NCBI GenBank assembly: GCA_029977805.1 | Contig: JAPOKE010000010.1 | Coordinates: 1 to 37,027 of the forward strand | Direction of reading: 5' to 3' | Origin: Phenylobacterium parvum | GTDB lineage: Bacteria > Pseudomonadota > Alphaproteobacteria > Caulobacterales > Caulobacteraceae | DNA length: 37,027 nucleotides | In this document: one piece after another, positions 27,909-37,027 of the stretch | Layout of the letters: the number at the start of each line of letters is the position of its first letter | Position numbering within the stretch: the first letter of the stretch is position 1 | Made by a program: the position numbers and the translations under genes | Notes under the pieces: model-generated | What the model was told of the DNA's origin: nothing | Database searches by the model: none | What the model saw: the letters and a program-made list of their open reading frames with translations, nothing else

Positions 27909-30363
27909 ATGTTGCCCGTGGAAGAGGTCCTGCCGTCCCTGCTTGAGGCCCTCGAGGCCCGGGGCGCCGCCGTGCTGGCCGCGCCGCCCGGGGCGGGGAA
28001 GAGCACGATTGCGCCCCTGCGCTGCCTGTCAGCCTCGTGGATGGCGGGGCGGAAGATCCTCATGCTGGAGCCCCGGCGCCTGGCGGCCCGGGCGGTGGCG
28101 GCGCGGCTGGCCTCCAACCTCGGCGAGGCGGTCGGCGCGACGGTCGGCTATCGGGTGCGGATGGAGAGCCGCGTGTCGGCGGCCACCCGCCTGGAGGTGG
28201 TCACCGAGGGCGTCTTCAGTCGCATGATCCTCGATGATCCCGGCCTGGACGGGGTGGGGCTGGTCATCTTCGACGAGTTCCACGAGCGCAGCCTGGACGC
28301 CGACCTGGGCCTGGCCCTGGCGCACGACTGCCGGCGGGTCCTGAGGCCTGACCTGCGACTCCTGGTCATGTCGGCCACCCTCGACGTGGAGGCGGTCTCG
28401 GGCCTGCTGGGCGGGGCTCCGGCCATTTCGAGCGAGGGCCGGGCCTGGCCTGTGGAGACCCGCTACCTGGGTCGCGACCCCGGCGCGCCGATCGAGGACC
28501 AGGCGGTGCGCGCCGTCCGCCGCGCCCTGGCCGAGACCCCGGGCGGGGTGCTCGTCTTCCTGCCGGGCCAGGCCGAGATCCGGCGGACCGCCGAACGGCT
28601 CGCGGCGGCGGGACTGCCGGCCAGCGTCGACGTCGCCCCGCTCTACGGCGCCCTTGACCCCGCCGCCCAGGACCGGGCGATCGCCCCGGCCCCGGAGGGG
28701 CGCCGCAAGGTCGTGCTGGCCACCGACATCGCCGAGACCAGCCTGACCCTCGAGGGGATCGCCTGCGTGGTGGACGCCGGCCTCGTTCGCTCGCCACGCT
28801 TCGATCCGGCCTCGGGCCTGACCCGCCTCGTCACCCTCCGGGCCAGCCGGGCGGCGGCGGACCAGAGGCGGGGCCGGGCCGGGACGGACGGGACCCGGGA
28901 CCTGCTTCCGGCTGTGGGACGAGGCCGGGACCCGCGCCCTGCCGGCCTTCGCCCCGCCGGAGATCCTCAACGCCGACCTGTCGGGCCTGGCCCTCGACCT
29001 CGCCCGCTGGGGCGCCAGGGACGCCTCGGACCTCGCCTTCCTCGATCCGCCGCCCGCGGGCGCCCTGGCCGAGGCCCGCAGCCTGCTGGTGCGGCTGGAG
29101 GCCCTGGACGGGCAGGGGGTGCTGACGGCCCACGGCGAAGCGCTCTCGCACCTGCCCCTGCCGCCCCGGCTCGCCCACATGGTGCTGGCCGCCGCCGCCC
29201 GGGGGCAGGCCGAGCGGGCGGCGAGGATCGCCGTCCTCGCCTCCGAGCCCGGCCTGGGCGGCCGAGAGGTGGACCTGCGCCTCAGGCTGGAGGCCCTGGA
29301 CCGCGACCGGGGGCAGAGGGCGCGGGATGCCCGGGCCCTTGCGGGGCGCTGGGCCGCCCTGGCGGCGCGCGAGGCCGGCCGGCCCGCGGAGGAACCCCTC
29401 GATGACGGCCTGCTCCTGGCCCTGGCCTGGCCGGAGCGACTCGCCCGGGCGCGGGGCCCGGCGGGACATTTCCAGCTGGCGGGCGGCCGGGGGGTCTGGC
29501 TGGAGGAGACCGATCCCCTCGCGCGCGAGCCCTGGCTGGCCGTGGGCGAGCTGGGCGGCGGCGGTCGGGCCGATCGCGTCCTCCTGGCCGCCCCGGTCGG
29601 GCCGGCGGAGGTCGAGCGGCTCTTTGCGTCCCAGGTCGTGCGGGAGGCGCGCATCGAGCCGGGCCCGTCTGGCCGGCTCAGGGCCGTCCGGATCGAACGA
29701 CTGGGGCGGCTGGTCCTGCGGGAGGTCCTCGACGAGGCGCCTTCCGCCGTCCTCATCCGCGCCGCCCTGCTGGACCAGGTCCGGGCCGATGGCGTCGCGG
29801 GCCTGCCCTGGGGCGAGGCCGGGCGTGGACTGAGGGCGCGGGCCGCCTTCCTGCGGGCCCTGGGAGAGGCCGACCTGCCGGACCTGGACGATCCGGCCCT
29901 CCTGGAGGACCTCGAGGCCTGGCTGGGGCCTGCGCTGGAGGGCCTGCGCAGCCTTGCGGACCTGTCGCCGGCCCGGCTGGACGCCTCGCTGGGGGCCTAC
30001 CTCGGCCACGCCGCCCAGCGCCGGCTCGACGCCCTGGCCCCGGCGCGCTGGACGGCTCCGACCGGGAACAGCTTCGCTATCGACTACACGGCGCCGGGCG
30101 GTCCCCGGGTCGAGGTCCGGGTGCAGGAAGTCTTTGGCCTTTCCGTCCACCCCGCCGTCGCCCAGGGGCGGGCGCCCCTCACCCTGGCCCTGACCTCGCC
30201 GGCCCACCGGCCCATACAGACCACCCGGGACCTGCCGGGGTTCTGGCGCGGGTCCTGGCGGGAGGTGCGGGCCGAGATGCGAGGACGCTATCCCCGGCAT
30301 GTCTGGCCTGAGGATCCGGCCGCCGCCGCCCCGACCACCCGCGCGAAACCCCGCGGGACCTGA
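27909..30363 (+). pseudogene. hrpB: ATP-dependent helicase HrpB, interrupted by an apparent 1-nt insertion (frameshift at ~28881-28883)
   Basis: Frame of 27909 gives Walker A AAPPGAGKSTIAPL, FDEFHERSLDADLGLAL, MSATLD, ATDIAETSLTLEGIACVVDAGL, ADQRRGRAG; the next-base frame from 28882 continues GRTGPGTCFRLWDEAGTRALPAFAPPEILNADLSGLALDLARWGARDASDLAFLDPPP... to 30363. Confidence 0.88.
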
Positions 30364-30369
30364 GGACTT

Positions 30370-31182
30370 TCAGGAGGTTACGGCGTAGATCATGATGCCG
30401 GCGGCGACCGACAGGTTGAGGCTGTCGGCCCGGCCGCGCATGGGGATCTTGACGTTCACGTCGCACAGGGCCGCCATTTCCGGCGTCAGGCCCTGCTGCT
30501 CGTTGCCGAGCAGGACCAGGGTCGGGCGCGGGTAGCTGGCTTCAGCGTGGGACACGGTGGCGGACAGGAGGGTTCCGACCACCGAACCGGGCCAGCGGGC
30601 GCGCCAGGCGGCGAAGTCGGCCTCGTCCGTGCGGACGATGGGCAGGGCGAAGATCGAGCCCATGGTCGCCCGGACCGCCTCGACGGAATAGGGATCGCAG
30701 CACTCGCCGACCAGGATGACCGCCCCGCAGCCGGCGGCGTCGGCGGTGCGGACCACCGTGCCCAGGTTGCCCGGGTCGCGCACCCGGTGCAGGGCGACCC
30801 AGCCCGTGGCGGAGGCCGGATCCAGGTCCGCCAGGGGGGTGAAGACCTGCCGGAAGACGCCGATCACCGCTTGGGGATTATCGCGCCGGGAGACCTTGGC
30901 GAGGATGTCCCGGGTGACCTCGATGACCTGCCCGCCCGCCTTGCGGGTTGCGGCCCGGGCCCGCTCCAGCAAGGGGTGCGACGCCGCCTCGGGGCCATAG
31001 AGAAGAATCTCAGGAAATCTTTCCAGTTCAATTGCTTCGATGACAAATTTCAGGCCTTCCGCCACGAACTGGCCGGTCTCGTCCCGGGCCTTTCGCTGGT
31101 GCAGGGCGCGGACCGCCTTGACCAGGGGATTGGTCAGGGAGGTGACCAGCCGGGGACTGGAAGGGGCGGGCTGGCCGCTCAT
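30370..31182 (-). CDS. TrmH/SpoU-family RNA 2'-O-methyltransferase
   Basis: VTSLTNPLVKAVRALHQRKARDETGQFVAEGLKFV...HRVRDPGNLGTVVRTADAAGCGAVILVGECCDPYSVEAVRATMGSIFALP...LLGNEQQGLTPEMAALCDVNVKIPMRGRADSLNLSVAAGIMIY. Confidence 0.95.
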   Translation of the reverse strand: MSGQPAPSSPRLVTSLTNPLVKAVRALHQRKARDETGQFVAEGLKFVIEAIELERFPEILLYGPEAASHPLLERARAATRKAGGQVIEVTRDILAKVSRRDNPQAVIGVFRQVFTPLADLDPASATGWVALHRVRDPGNLGTVVRTADAAGCGAVILVGECCDPYSVEAVRATMGSIFALPIVRTDEADFAAWRARWPGSVVGTLLSATVSHAEASYPRPTLVLLGNEQQGLTPEMAALCDVNVKIPMRGRADSLNLSVAAGIMIYAVTS

Positions 31183-32096
31183 GCCGTCCAGCGGGCGTAG
31201 AAGCTCATGCCGATCTCCCGGCGGCGGGCGCCTTCCACCAGGACGAGCTCGCCCCAGGAGATATTCCCGCCACGCCCCTCGAGGCGGTCAGCGAGCAGGC
31301 CGGCCAGGGCGGCGCCGGAAATGCGCTCCGCATAGGCGTTGAGGAGCAGGAAGCGGGCGTCCGGCGACAGCAGGGCGGCGCACATCTCGGACAGGTCCGG
31401 CAGGTCGTCGAAGAGGCGCCAGACCTCGCCGTCCGGGCCGCGGCCGTACTTGGGCGGATCGAGGATGACGGCGTCGTACTTCACGCCCCGGCGGATCTCG
31501 CGCTGGACGTAGCGCCGGGCGTCCTCGCAGATCCAGCGGATGGGGTGCTCCTCGAGCCCCGAGAGGGCGGCGTTCTCCCGCGCCCAGCCGATCGCCTTGC
31601 GCGAGGCGTCCACATGGGTCACCCGCGCGCCGGCGGCCGCGCAGACCAGGCTGGCGACCCCTGTGTACCCGAACAGGTTCAGTATGTTGAGCGGACGTCC
31701 TGCAGTGCGGACCGCCTGGTCGAGCCATTCCCAGTTGGCCGCCTGCTCTGGGAAGAAGGCGAGGTGGCGGAAGGGCGTGAACCGGCCGCGGAAGCGGACG
31801 GCGCCCCAGCCCGAGACCCAGGGCTCGATGGGCCCCTCGCGGAACCGCCAGCGGCCGCTGTCTTCCTCGTCGGCCGGGTCGAAGACGGCGTCGGCGTTCC
31901 GCCAGGCGGAGTCCTCCCGGCCCGGCGCCCAGAGGCACTGGGGCTCGGGCCGCACCACCATGCGGTGGCCATAGCGCTCCAGCTTCCGTCCGCGGCCGGA
32001 GTCCACCAGCTCATAGTCCGACCAGCCCTCCGTCCTCAGGAGGGTCGGGCCCGGATCGACGGAAGGGCCCGCGCGGGTCCGGCCTGTCGCGGTCAT
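31179..32096 (-). CDS. Class I SAM-dependent methyltransferase (RlmI/RlmK-like)
   Basis: LNILNLFGYTGVASLVCAAAGARVTHVDASRKAIGWARENAALSGLEEHPIRWICEDARRYVQREIRRGVKYDAVILDPPKYGRGPDGEVW; ATGA overlap with the SpoU gene. Confidence 0.9.
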   Translation of the reverse strand: MTATGRTRAGPSVDPGPTLLRTEGWSDYELVDSGRGRKLERYGHRMVVRPEPQCLWAPGREDSAWRNADAVFDPADEEDSGRWRFREGPIEPWVSGWGAVRFRGRFTPFRHLAFFPEQAANWEWLDQAVRTAGRPLNILNLFGYTGVASLVCAAAGARVTHVDASRKAIGWARENAALSGLEEHPIRWICEDARRYVQREIRRGVKYDAVILDPPKYGRGPDGEVWRLFDDLPDLSEMCAALLSPDARFLLLNAYAERISGAALAGLLADRLEGRGGNISWGELVLVEGARRREIGMSFYARWTA

Positions 32097-34294
32097 TGCG
32101 GAGCCTCCTGTGCCAACGGCGGGGCGACAGGCGCCGCGACCGGGGCCGGCCGGGGAGTGTAGACCCCCCGCCGCAGGTCATCGGTGAGCGTCAGGGGCGT
32201 TGATCCGCGACCCAGCCGGGCCCGGTAGACGGCCACCGCCTCCATCACCCGCATCACGTAGTTGCGGGTCTCGGAGAAGGGGATGCACTCGATGTAGTCG
32301 ATGGGATCGACGCTGGCGGCGCGGGGATCGCCGCAGAACCCGGCCCACTGGGTGGAGCGTCCCGGCCCGGCGTTGTAGCCCGCGACGGCCATGACGTAGG
32401 AGCCTGCGAAGGTCGAGATCAGGCTCCCGAGATAGCTGGACCCCAGGCGCATGTTGTAGTCGGGCTCGTCCAGCATGGAGGGGGCGTAGGAAAGGCCCAT
32501 CCGCCGGGCGGTGGCCGCCGCCGTCGCGGGCATGAGCTGCATCATCCCCCGGGCGCCGACGCCGGAGCGGACCAGGGGGTCGAAGCCGCTCTCCTGGCGG
32601 GTGATGGACAGGACGAGGGCGGGTTCCGGCGCATTGGACACATCCGGGGGCGTGCGGATGGGGTAGCCCCGTTCCGGCAGGATGAAGCCGCGCTGGGCCG
32701 CGGTGCGCACCACCTTCATCGAGGTGTCCTGGTCGCCATAGCCGCGGACCAGGTCGACCAGCATGGCCTGGTCTGCGTCGCTGTCGAGGACGTCGTCGAG
32801 GGCCAGAACATACGACCGGAACAGGTCGCGGTTGCCGGTCTCGTAGAGTATGTGCGCGGCCTTGGTGGTGTCCTTGGCCTCGAACCTCGCCCGCTCGCGG
32901 GCCCCGATCTGGGGGTCCTTGCCGAGGTCCAGCCGGGCGTAGCCGGCCCGCTCGGCGGCCAGCTGGCCGTAGAAGGTCGTCCGGTGCCGGGCGGCGGCCT
33001 GGTAGAAGACGTCCGCCGCATCGATCCCGGCGAGGGCCTCCACCGCCCGGCCGCGCCAGTAGAGCCCGCGCGCCAGGGTGATGGGCGAGGTCCCCACCCG
33101 GTCGATGTGCTTGAAGTGGGCCTCGGCCCGGGCGGGGTCCTTCAGCCGGGTCAGGGCGATCCAGCCGGCGTAGAACTCGGCCTCGACGGCGTCGGCTCCG
33201 GTCTGCAGCCCGGTGTTCGCCGCAGCCTCGTAGGCGGCCCGGGAGTCGCCGTTGCGCAGGGCCGAGAGGGTCAGCTGGTACCGCTCGTCCCAGATCCGCG
33301 CGCCCATTTCCTCGGACCAGACCTCGCGCGGGAACCTCGCCAGTTCGGCCCTCGCCAGCTGGTCGAGGCCGGCCCGGCGATAGTGGGCGGCCTTCTCGAA
33401 GGCGATCCCCGGCGCGCCGGCGACGGAGGGCGGAAGGGCCTCGGCCAGCGCCAGGGCTGCGGGGGATTTCTGCCGGAAGGCGATGCGCGCCTGGGCCAGG
33501 GCCTGCTGGTCGGCGGGGAGGAGGGGGATCAGGTCCCGCGCCGCCGGTCCCTGGGCGCCGAACAGCAGCATGTCGGCCCGCCGTACATGGTCGTCGACGG
33601 TCAGGACATCGCCGAACCGGGCCATCATGGTCTTCTGGGCGTCGATGTCGAAGGGACGCCCCCGCCAGGTGCGACGAATGAGGTCTGCCGCCGCCTTGGG
33701 GTCGCCTGCGGCGCGGTAGGCCGAGGCCAGGGCCATGGCGCCCTCTGGGGTGGTCGGCGTCTCCCGCCCGAACCAGGCGATGACCTGGCGAGGCGAAAGG
33801 CCCGAGGTCCCGATCAGCCGTTCGGCGGCAAGGCGCCGCCTCGCCGGGCGCGGCCAGTCGGCCATCTCGCGCAGGGACCGGTCCACCTCGGCGAAGCCCA
33901 GGCTGGGACCGTTGGTGTCGAGCAGGATCCACTGGCCGAGACGCCGGGCGGAGGGGTCTGAGATCCGGGACAGGGCGTCGCGGGCGCCGTTCACGTCGCC
34001 CCGCCGGGCGTCGCCGATCAGCTCCTGGAGGACGTCGGCGTCGGCATTGCTGATATAGGCCGACCGGGGCGGCGCCGGGATCGCCGGAGCGGGCGACGGC
34101 TCGGTGGTCGACGCCGGCGGGAGCTGGCCGGAGGGCAGGGGGGTGGCCAGGGTCGACGGGGCCGCCTGGGCTGCAGGCGCGGCGACGGCGGGGCTGGCCG
34201 GCTTCGGGTCCTGGGCGCCCGCTGCGGCGGGCGCCAAGCCCAGCCCGAGGACCAGCCCGGTCGCCAACCACCTCTTCAACCTGCGCTCCTGCAT
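32093..34294 (-). CDS. Soluble lytic murein transglycosylase
   Basis: Superhelical N-domain plus SLT domain: [41 protein letters not shown]...[33 protein letters not shown]. Start [27 protein letters not shown] (34294); alternative 34333. Confidence 0.93.
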   Translation of the reverse strand: MQERRLKRWLATGLVLGLGLAPAAAGAQDPKPASPAVAAPAAQAAPSTLATPLPSGQLPPASTTEPSPAPAIPAPPRSAYISNADADVLQELIGDARRGDVNGARDALSRISDPSARRLGQWILLDTNGPSLGFAEVDRSLREMADWPRPARRRLAAERLIGTSGLSPRQVIAWFGRETPTTPEGAMALASAYRAAGDPKAAADLIRRTWRGRPFDIDAQKTMMARFGDVLTVDDHVRRADMLLFGAQGPAARDLIPLLPADQQALAQARIAFRQKSPAALALAEALPPSVAGAPGIAFEKAAHYRRAGLDQLARAELARFPREVWSEEMGARIWDERYQLTLSALRNGDSRAAYEAAANTGLQTGADAVEAEFYAGWIALTRLKDPARAEAHFKHIDRVGTSPITLARGLYWRGRAVEALAGIDAADVFYQAAARHRTTFYGQLAAERAGYARLDLGKDPQIGARERARFEAKDTTKAAHILYETGNRDLFRSYVLALDDVLDSDADQAMLVDLVRGYGDQDTSMKVVRTAAQRGFILPERGYPIRTPPDVSNAPEPALVLSITRQESGFDPLVRSGVGARGMMQLMPATAAATARRMGLSYAPSMLDEPDYNMRLGSSYLGSLISTFAGSYVMAVAGYNAGPGRSTQWAGFCGDPRAASVDPIDYIECIPFSETRNYVMRVMEAVAVYRARLGRGSTPLTLTDDLRRGVYTPRPAPVAAPVAPPLAQEAPQ

Positions 34295-34348
34295 CCCAAC
34301 TCCGCCCGCAGCGACCTCGAACCCCAACTCCAAGAACCCCGACTCAAT

Positions 34349-34407
34349 CGGTTGCGGCGGGGGGGCTGTCGGCCATATTGTCGGTCCCTGACCTCCTGCC
34401 GCAACCG
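34349..34407. repeat. Long inverted repeat in the slt/dapA divergent intergenic region
   Basis: CGGTTGCGGCGGGGGG (34349-34364) ... CCTCCTGCCGCAACCG (34392-34407): 16-nt arms, 14 Watson-Crick pairs and 2 G-T positions (G-U wobble if transcribed from +). Confidence 0.85.
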
Positions 34408-34437
34408 GCGGCGCGTTCTTACGGTATTCTGCATCCC

Positions 34438-35322
34438 ATGTCCGATCCCTTGTTCAGGGGCGTGTTTCCGGCCCTCGTGACCCCTTTCCGGGACGGTGAG
34501 GTCGACGAAGCCGCCTTCGTCCGGCTGGTCGAGCGCCAGATCGGGGGCGGCGTGCACGGCCTCGTGCCGGTCGGGACCACGGGCGAGACCGCCACCCTGA
34601 GCCATGACGAGCACCGCCGGGTGGTGGAGCTGGCGGTGCAGACCGCCGCGGGCCGCGTCCCGGTCATCGCCGGCGCCGGGTCCAACTCCACCGCCGAGGC
34701 GATCGAGCTTGTCCGCCACGCCAAGCAGGTCGGCGCCGACGCCGCCCTCGTTGTGACCCCCTACTACAACCGGCCCAGCCAGGAGGGGCTCTACGCCCAC
34801 TACGCCGCCATCAACGAGGCCGTGCAGCTGCCCGTCCTGGTCTACAACGTCCCGGCGCGCACCAGCGTCGACATCTCCGACGCCACCCTGGCCCGGCTGA
34901 GCCGCCTTCCCAACATCGTCGGGGTCAAGGACGCCACGGGCGACCTTGTCCGCGCCACCCAGCAGCGCATCACCTGCGGGGCCGACTGGGTCATGCTATC
35001 CGGGGACGATCCCACGGCCCTGGGCTACATGGCGCACGGCGGGCACGGCTGCATCTCGGTCACGGCCAACGTCGCGCCCAGGCAGGTCTCGGCCTTCTAC
35101 GATGCCGCCCTTTCCGGCGACTGGGAGACGGCGCGCAACTGGCAGGACGGCCTGCTTCGCCTGCACCGGGCCCTGTTCACCGACGCCTCGCCGGCGCCCA
35201 CCAAGTACGCCCTCTCCCGGCTCGGCCTGTGCGAGGAGACCGCCCGCCTGCCGATCACCCCGGCCTCCGAGGCCTCGCGCCGCGAGGTGGACGCCGCCCT
35301 GGCCGAGGTCGGCGTCGCCTGA
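34438..35322 (+). CDS. dapA: 4-hydroxy-tetrahydrodipicolinate synthase
   Basis: [65 protein letters not shown]...[21 protein letters not shown]...[11 protein letters not shown]...GVKDATGDL. Confidence 0.96.
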   Translation: MSDPLFRGVFPALVTPFRDGEVDEAAFVRLVERQIGGGVHGLVPVGTTGETATLSHDEHRRVVELAVQTAAGRVPVIAGAGSNSTAEAIELVRHAKQVGADAALVVTPYYNRPSQEGLYAHYAAINEAVQLPVLVYNVPARTSVDISDATLARLSRLPNIVGVKDATGDLVRATQQRITCGADWVMLSGDDPTALGYMAHGGHGCISVTANVAPRQVSAFYDAALSGDWETARNWQDGLLRLHRALFTDASPAPTKYALSRLGLCEETARLPITPASEASRREVDAALAEVGVA

Positions 35323-35333
35323 CGCCGCCAGCC

Positions 35334-35786
35334 ATGGGCAAGCTGATCGCCGAGAACCGCCGCGCGCGCTTTGACTATTTCCTCGAGGAGACCTTCGAGG
35401 CGGGCCTCGCCCTGACCGGGACCGAGGTGAAGTCCCTGCGCAACGGCCGGGCCAACATCGCCGAGTCCTACGCGGCGGTGGAGGGGCGCGACATCTACCT
35501 GATCAACGCCGACATCCCGCCCTACGCCCAGGCCAACCGCTTCAACCATGAGCCCCGCCGGCACCGGAAGCTGCTCCTGCACCGCAAGCAGCTGGACCGG
35601 CTGATCGGCGCGGTGCAGCGCGAGGGCCGGACCCTGATCCCGACCCGGCTCTACTGGAACGACAAGGGCCTGGCGAAGCTGGAGCTCGCCCTGGCCAAGG
35701 GCAAGAAGCTGCACGACAAGCGCGAGACCTCGGCCGAACGGGACTGGCAGAGGGACAAGGCCCGCCTGCTTCGGGACAAGGGCTGA
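35334..35786 (+). CDS. smpB: SsrA (tmRNA)-binding protein
   Basis: [64 protein letters not shown]...[19 protein letters not shown]...[21 protein letters not shown]. Confidence 0.97.
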   Translation: MGKLIAENRRARFDYFLEETFEAGLALTGTEVKSLRNGRANIAESYAAVEGRDIYLINADIPPYAQANRFNHEPRRHRKLLLHRKQLDRLIGAVQREGRTLIPTRLYWNDKGLAKLELALAKGKKLHDKRETSAERDWQRDKARLLRDKG

Positions 35787-35787
35787 G

Positions 35788-36528
35788 TTGGAACCTGCCG
35801 ACGTCGCCCGGCTGGAGCGCGCCACCGTCGCCGGCGTCGCGCCGCGCCGTGTGGTGGAAAGGGATGGCTGGATCCTGGCCCTGGACGACGGGCCCATGGG
35901 CCGGACCCGCTCTGCAGCGCCCCTGTCGCATGATCCGCCGCCGCCTCTGACCCCGGCCCTCGCAGGGACCTACGCCGCAGAGGGATTGCCCGCCGCCTTC
36001 CGGGTCCCCGACCTGGCGTCCCTGGCGCCCGTGATCCGCGGCCTCGCCGGGGCCGGATACCGTCCCTCTGAACCGACCTGGATGATGGCCGCCCGCGCGA
36101 CGGCGGTCTCAGCCTTCGCCGGACCGGGGGCGGGAGGGGCCTGGCCGGTCCTGCTGGAAGCCCCCGACCCCGACTGGATCTCCACCTTCTGCGGCCCGGG
36201 GTTCGATGCGGCGGAGGGCGCCAGGCGCGTCGCCCAACTGGTGCGGTCGCCTGGCGCCCGCTTCGCCGCCGTGCGCGAGGGCGACCGGACCCTCGCCGTC
36301 GGGGTCCTGTCGCGGGCCGGCGGCGCCGGCGGGATCCATGGGATGCGCACGGCGCCTGACCAGAGGGGCCGGGGCCACGCCGGCCGCATCCTCGCCGCCT
36401 TTGGCCGGCAGGCCGTGGACTGGGGCCTGGAGGACCTGGTCCTTCAGGTGGAGGCGGGCAACCCCGCGCGGAGCCTCTACCGCGCCGCGGGCTTCAGCGA
36501 ACTCTGGCGCTACTGGTACTGGCGCTAG
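35788..36528 (+). CDS. GNAT-family N-acetyltransferase
   Basis: GIHGMRTAPDQRGRGHAGRILAAFGRQAVDWGLEDLVLQVEAGNPARSLYRAAGFSELWRYWYWR: GNAT acetyl-CoA loop and C-terminal motif; TTG start immediately after the smpB stop. Confidence 0.88.
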   Translation: MEPADVARLERATVAGVAPRRVVERDGWILALDDGPMGRTRSAAPLSHDPPPPLTPALAGTYAAEGLPAAFRVPDLASLAPVIRGLAGAGYRPSEPTWMMAARATAVSAFAGPGAGGAWPVLLEAPDPDWISTFCGPGFDAAEGARRVAQLVRSPGARFAAVREGDRTLAVGVLSRAGGAGGIHGMRTAPDQRGRGHAGRILAAFGRQAVDWGLEDLVLQVEAGNPARSLYRAAGFSELWRYWYWR

Positions 36529-36562
36529 AGGCCTGGTGATCCGGTGGAATCGCCCCGGCGTC

Positions 36563-36589
36563 GGCCTGGGCCCCGGGACCGGGCCTTTT
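36563..36589 (+). terminator. Candidate rho-independent terminator after the GNAT gene
   Basis: GGCCC-N7-GGGCC stem (36569-36585) followed by TTTT at 36586-36589. Confidence 0.55.
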
Positions 36590-36640
36590 CCCTGTTCTCC
36601 GGCGGGAAGTCCCCCTAACGTCGAACCGAGGAGACTGACG

Positions 36641-37027
36641 ATGATCGAGACCTCGAATACGACACGCCGGAGTGCGCTGGTCCTGGGCGCCGGGGCGATC
36701 CTCTCCGGGTGCGCCACGCGCCCGCCCGCGCCGCGCCCCAAGCCGGCCGCCCTGACCCTGGAAGAGGCTTTCGTGGGCCGCACGCGGGGCGAAGGGGTGT
36801 TCAGCTTTCCCGTCGCGCGGGTCAATCGCCGCTTCCGCGCCGACCTGGACGGGCGCCTCGAGGGCGACCGCCTGACCGTGGTGGAGGACTTCTTCTACGA
36901 GGATGGCGAGACGAACCGGCTGACCTGGGTGTTTGATCGCACCGGGCCGGGCCGTTGGACGGGCAGGCGGGAAGACACCGTCGGCGTGGCGGCCGTGACG
37001 GAGGACAACGGGCTGATCCGGCTGGAG
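36641..37027 (+). CDS. DUF3833-like lipoprotein, partial (3' end outside window)
   Basis: Open frame from ATG 36641 to window end: MIETSNTTRRSALVLGAGAILSGCATRPPAP...LTLEEAFVGRTRGEGVFSFPVARVNRRFRADLDGRLEGDRLTVVEDFFYEDGETNRLTWVFDRTGPGRWTGRREDTVG; lipobox LSGC. Not in the supplied ORF list because it is open-ended. Confidence 0.75.
   Translation, partial: MIETSNTTRRSALVLGAGAILSGCATRPPAPRPKPAALTLEEAFVGRTRGEGVFSFPVARVNRRFRADLDGRLEGDRLTVVEDFFYEDGETNRLTWVFDRTGPGRWTGRREDTVGVAAVTEDNGLIRLE

Noticed and set aside
28029-30300. Long antisense ORFs opposite hrpB (28029-29756 and 28831-30300)
   Set aside because: GC-bias antisense ORFs; the plus strand carries HrpB motifs in two adjacent frames.

Overview
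This ~37 kb high-GC window looks like core chromosome of an alphaproteobacterium, most likely Caulobacterales (flgI-cheL-flbY divergent from fliX, a GTTC-N7-GTTC LexA box, a CtrA-like box, one-Cys DksA). I can support about 32 protein-coding genes: a partial membrane protein, GST, uvrA, enoyl-CoA hydratase, M19 dipeptidase, flbY/cheL/flgI/fliX, dksA, a PLP aminotransferase, a DUF4239-like membrane protein, nadE, a lipoprotein, an Atm1/ABCB-like ABC exporter, an RND permease and adaptor, a glyoxalase, a TPR-sulfotransferase, epmB, epmA, efp, a BaiN/HI0933-type flavoprotein, an orphan anchored protein, an MBL hydrolase, a frameshifted hrpB, a SpoU rRNA/tRNA methyltransferase, a class I SAM methyltransferase, a soluble lytic transglycosylase, dapA, smpB, a GNAT protein and a partial DUF3833-like lipoprotein. 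I saw no CRISPR array, transposase, prophage, rRNA or tRNA, and no obviously new defence-type system. The points most worth follow-up are: (1) an apparent +1 frameshift exactly in helicase motif VI of hrpB; (2) an epmA-epmB-TPR/sulfotransferase operon divergent from efp, where the first and last genes begin with PPP motifs (potential EF-P-dependent feedback) and a strong dyad lies in the divergent promoter region; (3) a compact flgI/fliX divergent regulatory region with sigma-54, CtrA-like, FlbD/ftr-like and LexA-like elements; (4) a 16-bp inverted repeat in the slt/dapA divergent region. All family calls are by reading motifs; no database search was run.
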